Origin: Chitinophaga oryziterrae
GTDB taxonomy: Bacteria; Bacteroidota; Bacteroidia; Chitinophagales; Chitinophagaceae
NCBI RefSeq assembly: GCF_009758125.1
Contig: NZ_WRXO01000001.1
Span: forward strand, 930,001-994,000
Direction: 5' to 3'
Length of the DNA stretch: 64,000 bases
The notes beneath the pieces are model-generated. The model was not told the DNA's origin, searched no databases, and was given only the letters and a program-made list of their open reading frames with translations. A program made the position numbers and the translations under genes. Each line of letters opens with the position of its first letter. Within the stretch, counting starts at the first letter, position 1. This document shows positions 54,613-63,006 of the stretch, one piece after another.

Positions 54613-54654
54613 AGCAAAATGAACATTATTCAAATAAAGGAAGTTCTCTTATGG

Positions 54655-54792
54655 TCAGCTAAGATTTCTTTTGTCTAGCTTCTTTTCAACTTTTATAGGT
54701 ACTGGTTTTACAACATTCACAGTAAAGTACCATTCTAATTCACAATTTCTTTTTGAGGGCTGTTTCGTTTTTCTTTTATTAGATTTTTTCAT
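54655..54792 (-). CDS. Lys-rich micro-protein with WYF motif, copy B
   Basis: A 45-residue ORF: MKKSNKRKTKQPSKRN, then CELEWYFTVN, and a basic tail KVEKKLDKRNLS. It keeps the basic leader and the (L)xWYF core but not the PKE. It lies between structured element copies 1 and 2, with copy 2 beginning 121 bases upstream, the same distance as in copy A. No HTH gene is attached to this copy. Confidence 0.5.
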   Translation of the reverse strand: MKKSNKRKTKQPSKRNCELEWYFTVNVVKPVPIKVEKKLDKRNLS

Positions 54793-54889
54793 TTTAGAAT
54801 CAGTTTTAATAAATAATGTACAGTGTGCCAATTTTTAATTGACACGACATACGTTACTTCTATTCTTTTAAGCATAACTGATTCTAAAA

Positions 54890-54968
54890 GACCTTACATG
54901 CCCTTCAGATTACCCGATTGGTTACGGCTGTTGCTTTTTATTTTATAATTGTAAGAAAAAGCAGGGTA
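54890..54968 (-). ncRNA. Structured repeat element, copy 2
   Basis: On the minus strand TTACCC, an 8-pair stem TGCTTTTT/AAAAAGCA, GCCGTAACCAAT and the closing GGGTAA give an outer stem of six pairs. The flank (GACCTTAC with CAGAT spaced to CCCG) matches copy 3. It lies upstream of micro-ORF B. Confidence 0.5.
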
Positions 54969-55089
54969 AAACTACTCAAAATATTTTTATCAAAATCAAT
55001 ACAGCCACATCTTAATTATGAAAAATAAATACTTTAGAAAGGCGTGTTACCTTGTCTCTTTTAATGCAACCTAAAGGGTTTTTCGTTAC

Positions 55090-55353
55090 CTAACGCTTCC
55101 TGTTCCTCTCGTTTTCAAGCGTCAATACTTTTTGCTCCAGCAAACTAATCCGCACATTCAAGTCATTCCCGCTCTTTTCACTTTTCTCCTGGAAAGATTC
55201 CTGCTTATTCTGCGCAGATTCTAAACGCTGTTGCTCGCTTAACAACGTACGTATATCGTTCTTCATAAATAGTAGAAATGAGGTTATGATGATCACATTT
55301 GTCAATATCATAATCATGTCGTTACTACTGAATCTAACATTGTCCCAATTCAT
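55090..55353 (-). CDS. Small membrane protein with coiled coil
   Basis: An 87-residue ORF. An N-terminal hydrophobic segment MIMILTNVIIITSFLLFM is followed by a heptad-like helix rich in Glu, Gln and Lys (LLSEQQRLESAQNKQESFQEK and LLEQKVLTLENERNRKR). It would be a single-pass membrane protein with a cytoplasmic or periplasmic coiled coil. It is divergent from HTH gene 2 across a short region. It is not part of the micro-ORF family. Confidence 0.6.
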   Translation of the reverse strand: MNWDNVRFSSNDMIMILTNVIIITSFLLFMKNDIRTLLSEQQRLESAQNKQESFQEKSEKSGNDLNVRISLLEQKVLTLENERNRKR

Positions 55354-55437
55354 AAGTTTTTGTGTTGATTGGTTTCTTAATGATGGTGTTCAAAAGCGTG
55401 GCTATATATCTGTTAATACATCAGACTTGTTTTTTAC

Positions 55438-55445
55438 TATATTTG
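55438..55445 (+). promoter_or_regulatory. -7 box of HTH gene 2
   Basis: TATATTTG in the context TTTTTTACTATATTTGCCC, nearly identical to the box at 53685. Confidence 0.6.
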
Positions 55446-55486
55446 CCCAGAAGCTTGCTTAATGCAAATATATGTATGATATTTAT

Positions 55487-55516
55487 GATAATCGTACATG
55501 TAAGTGTACGATTATC
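55487..55516 (+). promoter_or_regulatory. Operator-like inverted repeat upstream of HTH gene 2
   Basis: GATAATCGTAC (55487-55497) and its exact complement GTACGATTATC (55506-55516), an 11-base inverted repeat with an 8-base spacer, lie 40 to 69 bases upstream of the ATG. The half-site equals that at 53738-53749. Confidence 0.65.
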
Positions 55517-55555
55517 GTAAAATCGAAAATCTATAAAGATTTAACCTCTTATTTA

Positions 55556-55957
55556 ATGAAACTCAAAGAAGAGTACAATGACCTTGTTAAATCTGTAAAA
55601 ACAAACGCGAAAGCATCAGGTAATAAGATTAATAACGAGGATATCGCAAAACGACTTGGGCTTACCAGAACTTACTTCTCCGGATTATTAGGCGGGAGTG
55701 TGGCCGTAAAAGAAAAACATATAGAAGACTTCAAAGCTCACTTCAGTAAAGAATTAAGCACAGATATAAAACCCGCAGACGCAGGTGATCCATTGAACAG
55801 GGAACGTGCTATAATGAAAACACTATTACATAGATTCGCTAAACTGGAAGCAAAAATTACTGACCGCCCAATAGGAGACATATTGGATGAGTTGGAAGAG
55901 GATATCATTGTAAATCTGAAAGATCTGAATAAGATAGATAATAACACTAAGGTTTAA
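55556..55957 (+). CDS. Small HTH (XRE-like) DNA-binding protein 2
   Basis: A 133-residue protein from the ATG at 55556; an earlier in-frame ATG at 55472 would put the operator inside the gene. HTH: NEDIAKRLGLTRTYFSGLLGG. It is a paralogue of the protein at 53817 (MKLKEEYN, LVKSVKxNAK, SKELS, PLNRERA, and the same leader AAGATTTAACCTC before the start). The C-terminus is longer and acidic/Asn-rich. Its 3' end overlaps the micro-ORF C on the other strand by 11 bases. Confidence 0.85.
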   Translation: MKLKEEYNDLVKSVKTNAKASGNKINNEDIAKRLGLTRTYFSGLLGGSVAVKEKHIEDFKAHFSKELSTDIKPADAGDPLNRERAIMKTLLHRFAKLEAKITDRPIGDILDELEEDIIVNLKDLNKIDNNTKV

Positions 55958-56078
55958 CATTCACTTCTTTCACCGGCTCTTTTGGCGTAAGAAAATACCA
56001 TCTGAGGTCATCATTCTTTTTGATCTTTTTAGCCCGCACCTTTTCAACCTGCTTCTTTTTACTCTTTTTTGCTTGCAT
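55947..56078 (-). CDS. Lys-rich micro-protein with WYF motif, copy C
   Basis: A 43-residue ORF: MQAKKSKKKQVEKVRAKK, DDLRWYFLTPKEPVKE, end VNVKP. MQxKKxKK and WYFxxPKE match copy A. It is convergent to and slightly overlaps HTH gene 2, mirroring the arrangement of copy A with HTH gene 1. Structured element copy 3 lies 172 bases upstream of its start. Confidence 0.55.
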   Translation of the reverse strand: MQAKKSKKKQVEKVRAKKIKKNDDLRWYFLTPKEPVKEVNVKP

Positions 56079-56226
56079 TCTACTCAAACATTAAGGTTAA
56101 TAAAATGGGAAAGAATGATACTTCGCTAACTAAAATTATTAGCTGACACATCACATAACATACCCTGCTAAAGCAGGCGAATCAAAACATTCACGAAATT
56201 TCAAAGTTGGTATGTCCAATCAGAAT

Positions 56227-56312
56227 GACCTTACGTATCAATCAGATCGCCCGGTTGGTTACGGCGTTTGCTTTTTAAGCTGGAGTTTGCGCGTAAGTAA
56301 AAAGCAGGGCAA
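56227..56312 (-). ncRNA. Structured repeat element, copy 3
   Basis: On the minus strand TTGCCC, a 9-pair stem TGCTTTTTA/TAAAAAGCA with a 20-base loop, GCCGTAACCAACC and GGGC give an outer stem of four pairs with G-C where copy 2 has A-T. GACCTTAC and CAGAT flanks match copy 2. Confidence 0.5.
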
Positions 56313-56413
56313 TATTACTAATATTATTTGAACGTAGTATAATAAATTATTCACATTCCTGTGGATAACTCCTTAGCAGTCAATATTAATATCAATATGA
56401 GGTTATCAGTATG

Positions 56414-56476
56414 TTATTTACAGAATAATACTCTAAATGTTGTCCCTTTGTTTAATTCAAAGGATTTCACTGTTGA
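56414..56476 (-). pseudogene. Remnant of a sensor-kinase 3' end
   Basis: On the minus strand the last codons read TVKSFELNKGTTFRVLFCK, then stop. The kinase at 58372 ends TVKSSELNKGTTFRILLRK. The DNA is similar over about 63 bases and then diverges at once. It is a duplicated tail of that kinase with nothing upstream. The remainder of the 56313-56628 gap shows no gene. Confidence 0.75.
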
Positions 56477-56628
56477 CCGGGAGCGAGGGATAAAATTACC
56501 AGTTAAAGACTTTCTCTGAAGAGCTGTCTGAAAGTTTGGAAATTTTATACAGTCGCCCCAACCTTTTATATCAGATATGCAGTTTCTATATATGATAGCA
56601 CTTTTGCCTAAACCCATCATATATCCTA

Positions 56629-58353
56629 ATGAAACACGCATATTTAGTTCTGATAACCACAATCTTTCTTTTTGCCTGCCAGAAAGATGCAAAAGAGATC
56701 CAGACGACACTAAGACCGGAATACATCGAAACAAGTATCCAGGGTAAAGTACTGGATGATAACCAGCAACCGGTTGCGGGGGCTACTGTAGTAATAAGCA
56801 AATACACTACCAGAACAAACGCCAGAGGTATTTTTCGCCTGGATAGTATAGACATTGATATCCACGCCAGTGTTGTAAAAGTCTCCAAAACCGGTTACTT
56901 TAACGGGTTCAGGACATTTGTCGCCAATAAAGGCATCCTCAATTTTGTACAACTGCAACTAATTACCAGTAATACCGCCGGGGAATTTACCGCGGCAAGC
57001 GGTGGAACGGTTACTGTACCAAATGGAGGATCCATCACCTTTACAGGGAGTGGTATCGTTACGGCAGCCGATAATGCTGCATACACAGGTAACGTGAATG
57101 TAAGCGCTCATTTCATAAATCCTACCCTGCCGGAATTGCCGGAGGTAATGCCGGGAGATTTAAGAGGTCTCACCACCACCGGTCAGGAAAAAGGCTTACA
57201 ATCCTTTGGAATGATGGCCGTAGAACTGACAGATGATGCAGGTGTTAAATTACAGCTGTCAAAACCTGCTACATTAAACATGCCCATTCCGGCAGCACTA
57301 AGAGCCACCGCTCCTGCAACGATACCATTATGGTCATTCAATGAAGCAAACGGTTTGTGGAAAGAAGAAGGGACCGCGACAAAAAATGATACCAGCTACA
57401 TCGCGACGGTTACTCACTTTTCCTACTGGAATTGCGATGCACCATTCCCACTGGTCAGTTTTCAGGCAGTAATAAAAGGAACGAACGGGGAACCGATGTT
57501 CAATACGTTGGTGGAGATAAAGGTAGAAAATGAATCTTATCAGGCATATGGCCGTACCGATAGCACAGGCAAAGTATCCGGAAAGATCCCTGCCGGTAAA
57601 TCGCTGCAGATAGTGGTATCTGACAAATGTAATAATGTAGTGTATAGTAAGAAAATAGGTCCGTTTACACAGTACGCAGATCTTGGAATACTAAGCGTTC
57701 CAATTCCTTACAGTGAAAACGTTATTATCTCCGGGAAGGCCGTTAATTGTGATGGAGCGCCTGTTACAAAGGGTAACGCATTTATCTTTTTTGACGATAA
57801 TTATTATAGTGCAAAGATCAGCAATGGTAGCTTTACTTTTACTATGGACAGATGTGATATCAGTCCCGCAGAAGTAAGTCTTACAGTGCAGGATGAAGAT
57901 GCATCCAAAGAAAGTTTTGCTTCAAAATTTAATATAACGGCAGGAACATACGATGTAGGAACATCTTCTGCCTGTGATATTTCCACTACACAGTTCTTTA
58001 ATATTACGGTAGATGGAACACTCTACACCGTATCGCCCGATGATTCATTATTAACATTTGCTTACAGAAATAATATTAACAGTTTATACGCAAGCACTGG
58101 TAAGATGTCGTTTGGCGCTTCGGCAACAGGTACTACTACTACGGGTACATTTCCGCTCAGCTATATGTATCTTATTACAGAAACGGAAGGCTATGATGAA
58201 GATCTGCTTAGCGATGCTACAAATCAGATTATTTTTACAGAGTACGGTGGAGTAGGTAAGTATGCTGCAGGTACATTTTCTACCAAAATGACAGGAAGGA
58301 TGACCAGCAAAAAAATAGATGTCAGTGGAAGCTTCCGCCTGAAAATTAAATAA
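56629..58353 (+). CDS. Lipoprotein with carboxypeptidase-regulatory-like domain
   Basis: A 574-residue protein. MKHAYLVLITTIFLFACQ has a lipobox with Cys17. SIQGKVLDDNQQPVAGATVVISKYTTRTNARGIFRLDSI is a CarboxypepD_reg-like beta-sandwich, with further Ig-like repeats (VIISGKAVNCDGAPVTKGNAF). A TonB box or plug is not present, so it is not a SusC protein. It probably sits on the cell surface. It is flanked by the kinase remnant (56414) and the intact kinase (58372), so it may have been inserted with that duplication. Confidence 0.82.
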   Translation: MKHAYLVLITTIFLFACQKDAKEIQTTLRPEYIETSIQGKVLDDNQQPVAGATVVISKYTTRTNARGIFRLDSIDIDIHASVVKVSKTGYFNGFRTFVANKGILNFVQLQLITSNTAGEFTAASGGTVTVPNGGSITFTGSGIVTAADNAAYTGNVNVSAHFINPTLPELPEVMPGDLRGLTTTGQEKGLQSFGMMAVELTDDAGVKLQLSKPATLNMPIPAALRATAPATIPLWSFNEANGLWKEEGTATKNDTSYIATVTHFSYWNCDAPFPLVSFQAVIKGTNGEPMFNTLVEIKVENESYQAYGRTDSTGKVSGKIPAGKSLQIVVSDKCNNVVYSKKIGPFTQYADLGILSVPIPYSENVIISGKAVNCDGAPVTKGNAFIFFDDNYYSAKISNGSFTFTMDRCDISPAEVSLTVQDEDASKESFASKFNITAGTYDVGTSSACDISTTQFFNITVDGTLYTVSPDDSLLTFAYRNNINSLYASTGKMSFGASATGTTTTGTFPLSYMYLITETEGYDEDLLSDATNQIIFTEYGGVGKYAAGTFSTKMTGRMTSKKIDVSGSFRLKIK

Positions 58354-58371
58354 ATTAAATAAGGGAACAAC

Positions 58372-59520
58372 TCATTTACGTAGCAATATTCTGAATGTTG
58401 TTCCCTTATTTAATTCAGAAGATTTCACCGTTAACCGCCCTTTATGATAATCCTCTATAATCCGCTTGGCTAAAGATAAGCCCAGTCCCCAGCCACGCTT
58501 CTTGGTACTGAACCCCGGCTTAAATACTTTCTCGAAATTGGCTTTGGGAATACCTTTACCCGTGTCTGTGATATCTATAATAATATGTGCCGGGTAACTC
58601 TCGATATAAATATCGATCGCTCCTTTCCCTTCCATAGAATCCAGTGCGTTCTTCAGCAGGTTTTCTATTACCCAGTCGAACAGGGAAGGGGAAATCATAG
58701 CAGGGATCTCATTCTCCTGGGTATGCATGGTAAAGAGTACTTTCTGCGGCGCTCTCTTCTTAATATATATCATCATTGCTTCCACCTGCTGGATCACATC
58801 CTTCTCTTCCAGTTGTGGCACACTGCCTATTTTGGAAAAACGTTCAGTGATCAGTTTCAGCCGGTCTACGTCTTTGCGTAGTTCTGAAGCTACCAGTTCG
58901 TTACCTTCACTTTCTTTCAGGAGTTCTATCCATGCTTCTATAGAGGAGAGAGGTGTTCCCAGCTGATGGGCGGTTTCTTTGGCCATACCCACCCATACCA
59001 GGTTCTGAGTAGCCCGGTTAGTACTGGAAAGGGCTATAAGTACGAGAAATATAAAAAACGCAACTACCACCAGCTGTATATAAGGGTAGTACCGTACCTG
59101 CTTCAGGATCAGAGAGTCCCCGTAATAAATAAAGTTATACTGCCTGGTTCGCCCATCGATCTCCATTACAAAGGGAGGATGTTGTTTCCGGAAGATATCC
59201 AGCTGCTCCTGTATATAGTCGGTATCATGGGCAAGACGTACGCTGTCCAGGTTCCGGGAATCGATAATATGCCCTTCTTTATTGGTGATAATAACAGGAA
59301 TGGAAGTATTGTTTGTGATGATTTCTGCTGCCAGGTTGATGTTGGTTTCATCAGAGGCCTGCAGTAATTCCCGGTTGGCTGCCACCCAGGTAGCCACTTT
59401 TTTTGTCTCTTCCTCTTCAATCTTGCTGGCAAGGCTGCTGACATACCATATGGTTCCCACAACAATGATCACTGCCGTAGATAACAATACGAATTTCCAT
59501 CCTATAAACTTTTTAAACAT
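58372..59520 (-). CDS. Membrane sensor histidine kinase
   Basis: A 382-residue protein. TM1 at 7-30, a periplasmic domain (about 31-145), TM2 at 146-165, dimerisation domain with His185 in AKETAHQLGTPLSS, N-box VIENLLKNALDSM, G1 ITDTGKGIPKANFEKVF and G2 KRGWGLGLSLAKRIIEDYHKG. All kinase boxes are intact. A cognate regulator is not next to it. The 3' end is duplicated at 56414-56476. Confidence 0.92.
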   Translation of the reverse strand: MFKKFIGWKFVLLSTAVIIVVGTIWYVSSLASKIEEEETKKVATWVAANRELLQASDETNINLAAEIITNNTSIPVIITNKEGHIIDSRNLDSVRLAHDTDYIQEQLDIFRKQHPPFVMEIDGRTRQYNFIYYGDSLILKQVRYYPYIQLVVVAFFIFLVLIALSSTNRATQNLVWVGMAKETAHQLGTPLSSIEAWIELLKESEGNELVASELRKDVDRLKLITERFSKIGSVPQLEEKDVIQQVEAMMIYIKKRAPQKVLFTMHTQENEIPAMISPSLFDWVIENLLKNALDSMEGKGAIDIYIESYPAHIIIDITDTGKGIPKANFEKVFKPGFSTKKRGWGLGLSLAKRIIEDYHKGRLTVKSSELNKGTTFRILLRK

Positions 59521-59600
59521 ATCAGCATCTAAATTAAGATTATAATTTGTTGCATATTTGCAACGCTAAAATTTATTATTTCACGCATAAAGAGAACGCT

Positions 59601-60626
59601 TTGCCTGCATTGCCATCTGTAGCGGTTGTTATCCTTAACTGGAATGGACGTAGTTTCCTGGAGCAATTCCTGCCCTCTGTTTGCAGGTCTACCTATAGGA
59701 ACCTGGAGCTGTATGTGGCAGATAATGCTTCTACAGACGACAGCGTGGCATTTCTGCGTGCTCATTATCCCCAGATAAAGATCATCCTCAATAATGAGAA
59801 TAATGGGTTTGCCGGGGGATATAATGCTGCTTTACAGCATGTGAAGGCCGATATCTACGTGTTGCTGAACCAGGACGTGGAAGTGGAGCCCGGCTGGATA
59901 GAGCCTGTAGTCGCACAGATGCAGCGCGATCATCACATTGCTGCCTGTCAGCCTAAACTGCGTGCTTTCTATGATAAAGGGGAGTTTGAATATGCCGGAG
60001 CAGCAGGAGGATGGATGGATATCCTCGGTTATACGTTCTGCCGTGGCAGGATTTTATATACTACAGAAGTGGATGAGGGGCAATATGATGATGAACAGGA
60101 TATTTTCTGGGCTACGGGGGCTGCTTTGTTCATCCGTGCATCCTGTTTTCATGAAATGCATGGTTTTGATGCCGATTTCTTTGCTCATATGGAAGAGGTA
60201 GATCTCTGCTGGCGGCTGAAAAGGGCCGGTTACAGGATCTGCTACTGCCCGGAATCTGTTGTATATCACGTAGGAGGGGGGAGTTTACCACAGGGTAATC
60301 CCCGTAAACTATACCTCAACTTCCGGAATAACTTAATGATGCTCTGGAAGAACCTGCACCCGGCAGACAGATGGATCGTATTGTTCCAGCGCTTCTTCCT
60401 GGATGTACTGGCGGCTGTAAAAAGCCTGGTAGCTGGTAAGCCGGCAGATATGAGGGCAGTATACAGGGCTTACCGGCATTACTGGAAATGGCGCCGTACC
60501 TATGACCGTTCCAAATATCCCCTTCCGGAGAAGAAATTACTGGAGTTGAGCGGTGTTTTTCACGGGATTATGATCTGGAGATACTATTTCCTTAACAGAA
60601 AGACTTTCCGCACACTGGAAAAATAA
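59601..60626 (+). CDS. Family 2 glycosyltransferase, rhamnosyltransferase-like
   Basis: A 341-residue protein from the TTG at 59601; an ORF start at 59547 (also TTG) overlaps the likely promoter. VAVVILNWNGRSFLEQFLPS, VADNASTDDS and NENNGFAGGYNAAL are GT2 motifs, VLLNQDVEVEPGW the metal site, and ATGAALFIRASCFHEMHGFD with EEVDLCWRLKRAGY the acceptor region. It lacks membrane helices. It may act on O-antigen-like chains. The gene is divergent from the kinase. Confidence 0.85.
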   Translation: MPALPSVAVVILNWNGRSFLEQFLPSVCRSTYRNLELYVADNASTDDSVAFLRAHYPQIKIILNNENNGFAGGYNAALQHVKADIYVLLNQDVEVEPGWIEPVVAQMQRDHHIAACQPKLRAFYDKGEFEYAGAAGGWMDILGYTFCRGRILYTTEVDEGQYDDEQDIFWATGAALFIRASCFHEMHGFDADFFAHMEEVDLCWRLKRAGYRICYCPESVVYHVGGGSLPQGNPRKLYLNFRNNLMMLWKNLHPADRWIVLFQRFFLDVLAAVKSLVAGKPADMRAVYRAYRHYWKWRRTYDRSKYPLPEKKLLELSGVFHGIMIWRYYFLNRKTFRTLEK

Positions 60627-60636
60627 CTTTATTTCC

Positions 60637-60667
60637 TTTGATTATTATCTGACATGATGTAAGTTTG
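60637..60667 (+). promoter_or_regulatory. Promoter of the 66-residue membrane protein gene
   Basis: TTTG (60637-60640), exactly 19 bases, TAAGTTTG (60660-60667), then CAATG. Confidence 0.65.
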
Positions 60668-60687
60668 CAATGCGAAATAATATAGCT

Positions 60688-60888
60688 ATGGAACAAAATA
60701 CTGTTGAGAACAAGAACGACTTTACCGGCAGCTGGGTATCATCTTCCCGCTTCCTTTTTTATGTAACAGTGATCTGCCTGCTTTCTTTTGTATTGGGTGG
60801 ATGCTATAACCTGTACAAACACCGTTATATGGGTAAACCAGAAGTAGTGGTGCCTGAGAACACACTGTACAATCCTAAATATAAATAA
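60688..60888 (+). CDS. Small single-pass membrane protein
   Basis: A 66-residue protein from the ATG at 60688; the upstream ATG at 60670 lies at the predicted transcription start. One hydrophobic helix (FLFYVTVICLLSFVLGGCYNLY) has a Cys near its end. The tail ends NTLYNPKYK and is hydrophilic. Family unknown. It has its own promoter and terminator. Confidence 0.72.
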   Translation: MEQNTVENKNDFTGSWVSSSRFLFYVTVICLLSFVLGGCYNLYKHRYMGKPEVVVPENTLYNPKYK

Positions 60889-60912
60889 GCGATTCAGCGA
60901 TATTTCTTTCAG

Positions 60913-60945
60913 ACCCCCTTGGCTTTGCTAAGGGGGTTTTTGTTT
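60913..60945 (+). terminator. Terminator of the small membrane protein gene
   Basis: ACCCCCTTGGCTTTGCTAAGGGGGT followed by TTTTTG. Confidence 0.8.
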
Positions 60946-61022
60946 TTGGACTTATTGGATCGATAGTACTTCCTTAAAACAAAAAAGTCCTGATATTTTG
61001 CAATACCAGGACTTTTAAAAAG

Positions 61023-61095
<73 letters not shown>

Positions 61096-61274
61096 ATATG
61101 TATTTGTAAAGATCTTTTTTCCCGATTGGGATTGCAAATGTAAGATATTGTTTGAATTCACAAAATAAAAGCAACATTTTTTTTAATAATTATACGATTT
61201 AATTACTTGTATAATTGACAATTATTTTTTCTATCTTAGCGACTGTTCCGCGTCTTCACCGTTAAATATTAAAA

Positions 61275-62813
61275 ATGAAAAGCAAGTCTCCTTTCTTATT
61301 ATTGTTACTGTTCGTATACAATGTGCATGCACAAAATACTGCCAGCCTCGTTATTCAGAGCAAATCTGATCATACCGTCAGCCGGCATATTTATGGCCAC
61401 TTTTCAGAACATCTGGGCAGATGTATCTACGATGGCTTTTGGGTAGCTCCAGGTCTGGACGTTCCTAAAAAAGACAGAATCAGGTTAGATATCGTAGAAG
61501 CTTTAAAAAAGATAAAAATCCCGAATTTGCGCTGGCCAGGTGGTTGCTTCGCAGATGAATACCACTGGCGCGACGGGATAGGTCCCCGCGACCAACGCCC
61601 TAAAATGGTGAATACCAACTGGGGTGGTGTAACAGAAGATAACAGCTTCGGTACACATGAATTCCTGGACCTCTGCGAACTGCTGCATTGCGAACCATAC
61701 GTATCTGCCAACGTGGGCAGCGGTACTGTGGAAGAAATGGCCAAATGGGTGGAATACCTGAACTTTGACGGCGTAAGCCCGCAAAGTACCATCCGTACAC
61801 AAAACGGTCATCCTGCACCCTTTAAAGTGAGCTTCTGGGGAGTAGGGAACGAAAGCTGGGGATGCGGTGGTAATATGACGCCCGCTTTCTATGCGGATCA
61901 GTATCGTCGTTACGCTACCTATGCAAGAGATTATCCGGGCGCTCCATTAAAGAGAATTGCCAGCGGAGCGAACTCCTTTGATTATAACTGGACAGAAACC
62001 GTTATGAAACAAGTTCCAGTGAATGATATGTGGGGACTTTCCCTTCATTATTACACCATTATGAACGGCTGGAACGATAAAGGCTCTGCTACCAGCTTCG
62101 ACGAAAAGCAATACTTCGCTACTATGAAGAATTGCCTGCTGATGGATTCTCTCGTAACGAAACATTCAGCCATCATGGATAAATATGATTCCAGGAAGAA
62201 AGTGGCGCTGGTGGTAGACGAATGGGGCATATGGACCAACGTGGAACCGGGTACCAACCCAGGTTTCCTCTATCAGCAGAACAGCCTTCGCGATGCTCTG
62301 ATTGCCGGTACTACGCTCAACATCTTCAATAATCACAGCGACCGTGTACGCATGGCGGAACTGGCGCAAACCATAAACGTGCTGCAGGCGCTTATCCTCA
62401 CCAATAAGGAGAAGATGCTGCTCACGCCTACCTACCATGTATTCGACCTCTATAAAGTACACCAGGATGCGGCTTATCTGCCCATCACACTCAACAGTCC
62501 TGCATATAAATCAGGCAATGAGGAGATTCCCGCTGTCAATGTCTCTGCCTCCCGCGATTCCAGTGGCGCTGTACACATCTCTTTCGTAAATCTCAATCCT
62601 AAAGAAAAGATAACAGTGAGTACCAGTCTGGATGGTGTGCAATGGAAAGGCGTAACCGGACAGATCCTTACATCTGCAAAATTCACTGACATTAATACAT
62701 TCGAACAACCTGATAAAATACATATCGTACCTTTCTCAGGCGCAAAGAAACAAGGAGATAAACTGGTAGTGGAATTACCAGCAGAATCAGTGGTAGTACT
62801 TGAATTGAAGTAA
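61275..62813 (+). CDS. Alpha-L-arabinofuranosidase, GH51
   Basis: A 512-residue protein with a signal peptide (YNVHAQ). The GH51 acid/base is Glu193 in [13 protein letters not shown] and the nucleophile Glu316 in [10 protein letters not shown]. The N-terminal [17 protein letters not shown] block is typical of the family. It removes arabinofuranose from arabinan or arabinoxylan in the periplasm. The C-terminal beta-sandwich is complete, ending [13 protein letters not shown]. Confidence 0.95.
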   Translation: MKSKSPFLLLLLFVYNVHAQNTASLVIQSKSDHTVSRHIYGHFSEHLGRCIYDGFWVAPGLDVPKKDRIRLDIVEALKKIKIPNLRWPGGCFADEYHWRDGIGPRDQRPKMVNTNWGGVTEDNSFGTHEFLDLCELLHCEPYVSANVGSGTVEEMAKWVEYLNFDGVSPQSTIRTQNGHPAPFKVSFWGVGNESWGCGGNMTPAFYADQYRRYATYARDYPGAPLKRIASGANSFDYNWTETVMKQVPVNDMWGLSLHYYTIMNGWNDKGSATSFDEKQYFATMKNCLLMDSLVTKHSAIMDKYDSRKKVALVVDEWGIWTNVEPGTNPGFLYQQNSLRDALIAGTTLNIFNNHSDRVRMAELAQTINVLQALILTNKEKMLLTPTYHVFDLYKVHQDAAYLPITLNSPAYKSGNEEIPAVNVSASRDSSGAVHISFVNLNPKEKITVSTSLDGVQWKGVTGQILTSAKFTDINTFEQPDKIHIVPFSGAKKQGDKLVVELPAESVVVLELK

Positions 62814-62864
62814 TATCCGATATTGTATAAGAAAAGAGAGGGTTTTCCTGATGTCTTTTAAATA

Positions 62865-62969
62865 GCTCCGTTAGGAGTCCCCTGATATTCGCTTTTAGGG
62901 GACTCCTAACGGAGTCTGTGTTTTGTTGCTTAATGTGTTTGCTACAAACACGGGGCTCCTAACGGAGCC
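62865..62969. repeat. CTCCTAAC hairpin repeat, locus 2
   Basis: One pair of 18-base arms (GCTCCGTTAGGAGTCCCC, 62865-62882, with its near complement at 62898-62914) and a single arm 62941-62969 reading GCTACAAACACGGGGCTCC then TAACGGAGCC. The single arm equals that of locus 1 (2707-2735) except one base. It lies between the convergent GH51 and DUF4838 genes. Confidence 0.8.
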
Positions 62970-63006
62970 TTTTGGCTGTCTGCTAATACTTTTGAGACGT
63001 ACTTTT

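Noticed and set aside
54823-54845. Small inverted repeat (GTG...CAATT/AATTG...CAC) upstream of micro-ORF B.
   Set aside because: Stem is short and AT-rich and has no counterpart in the other two units.
53368-56628. Possible CRISPR or DGR because repeats are present.
   Set aside because: Repeats are irregularly spaced and not separated by unique spacers, and no cas gene or reverse transcriptase is present.
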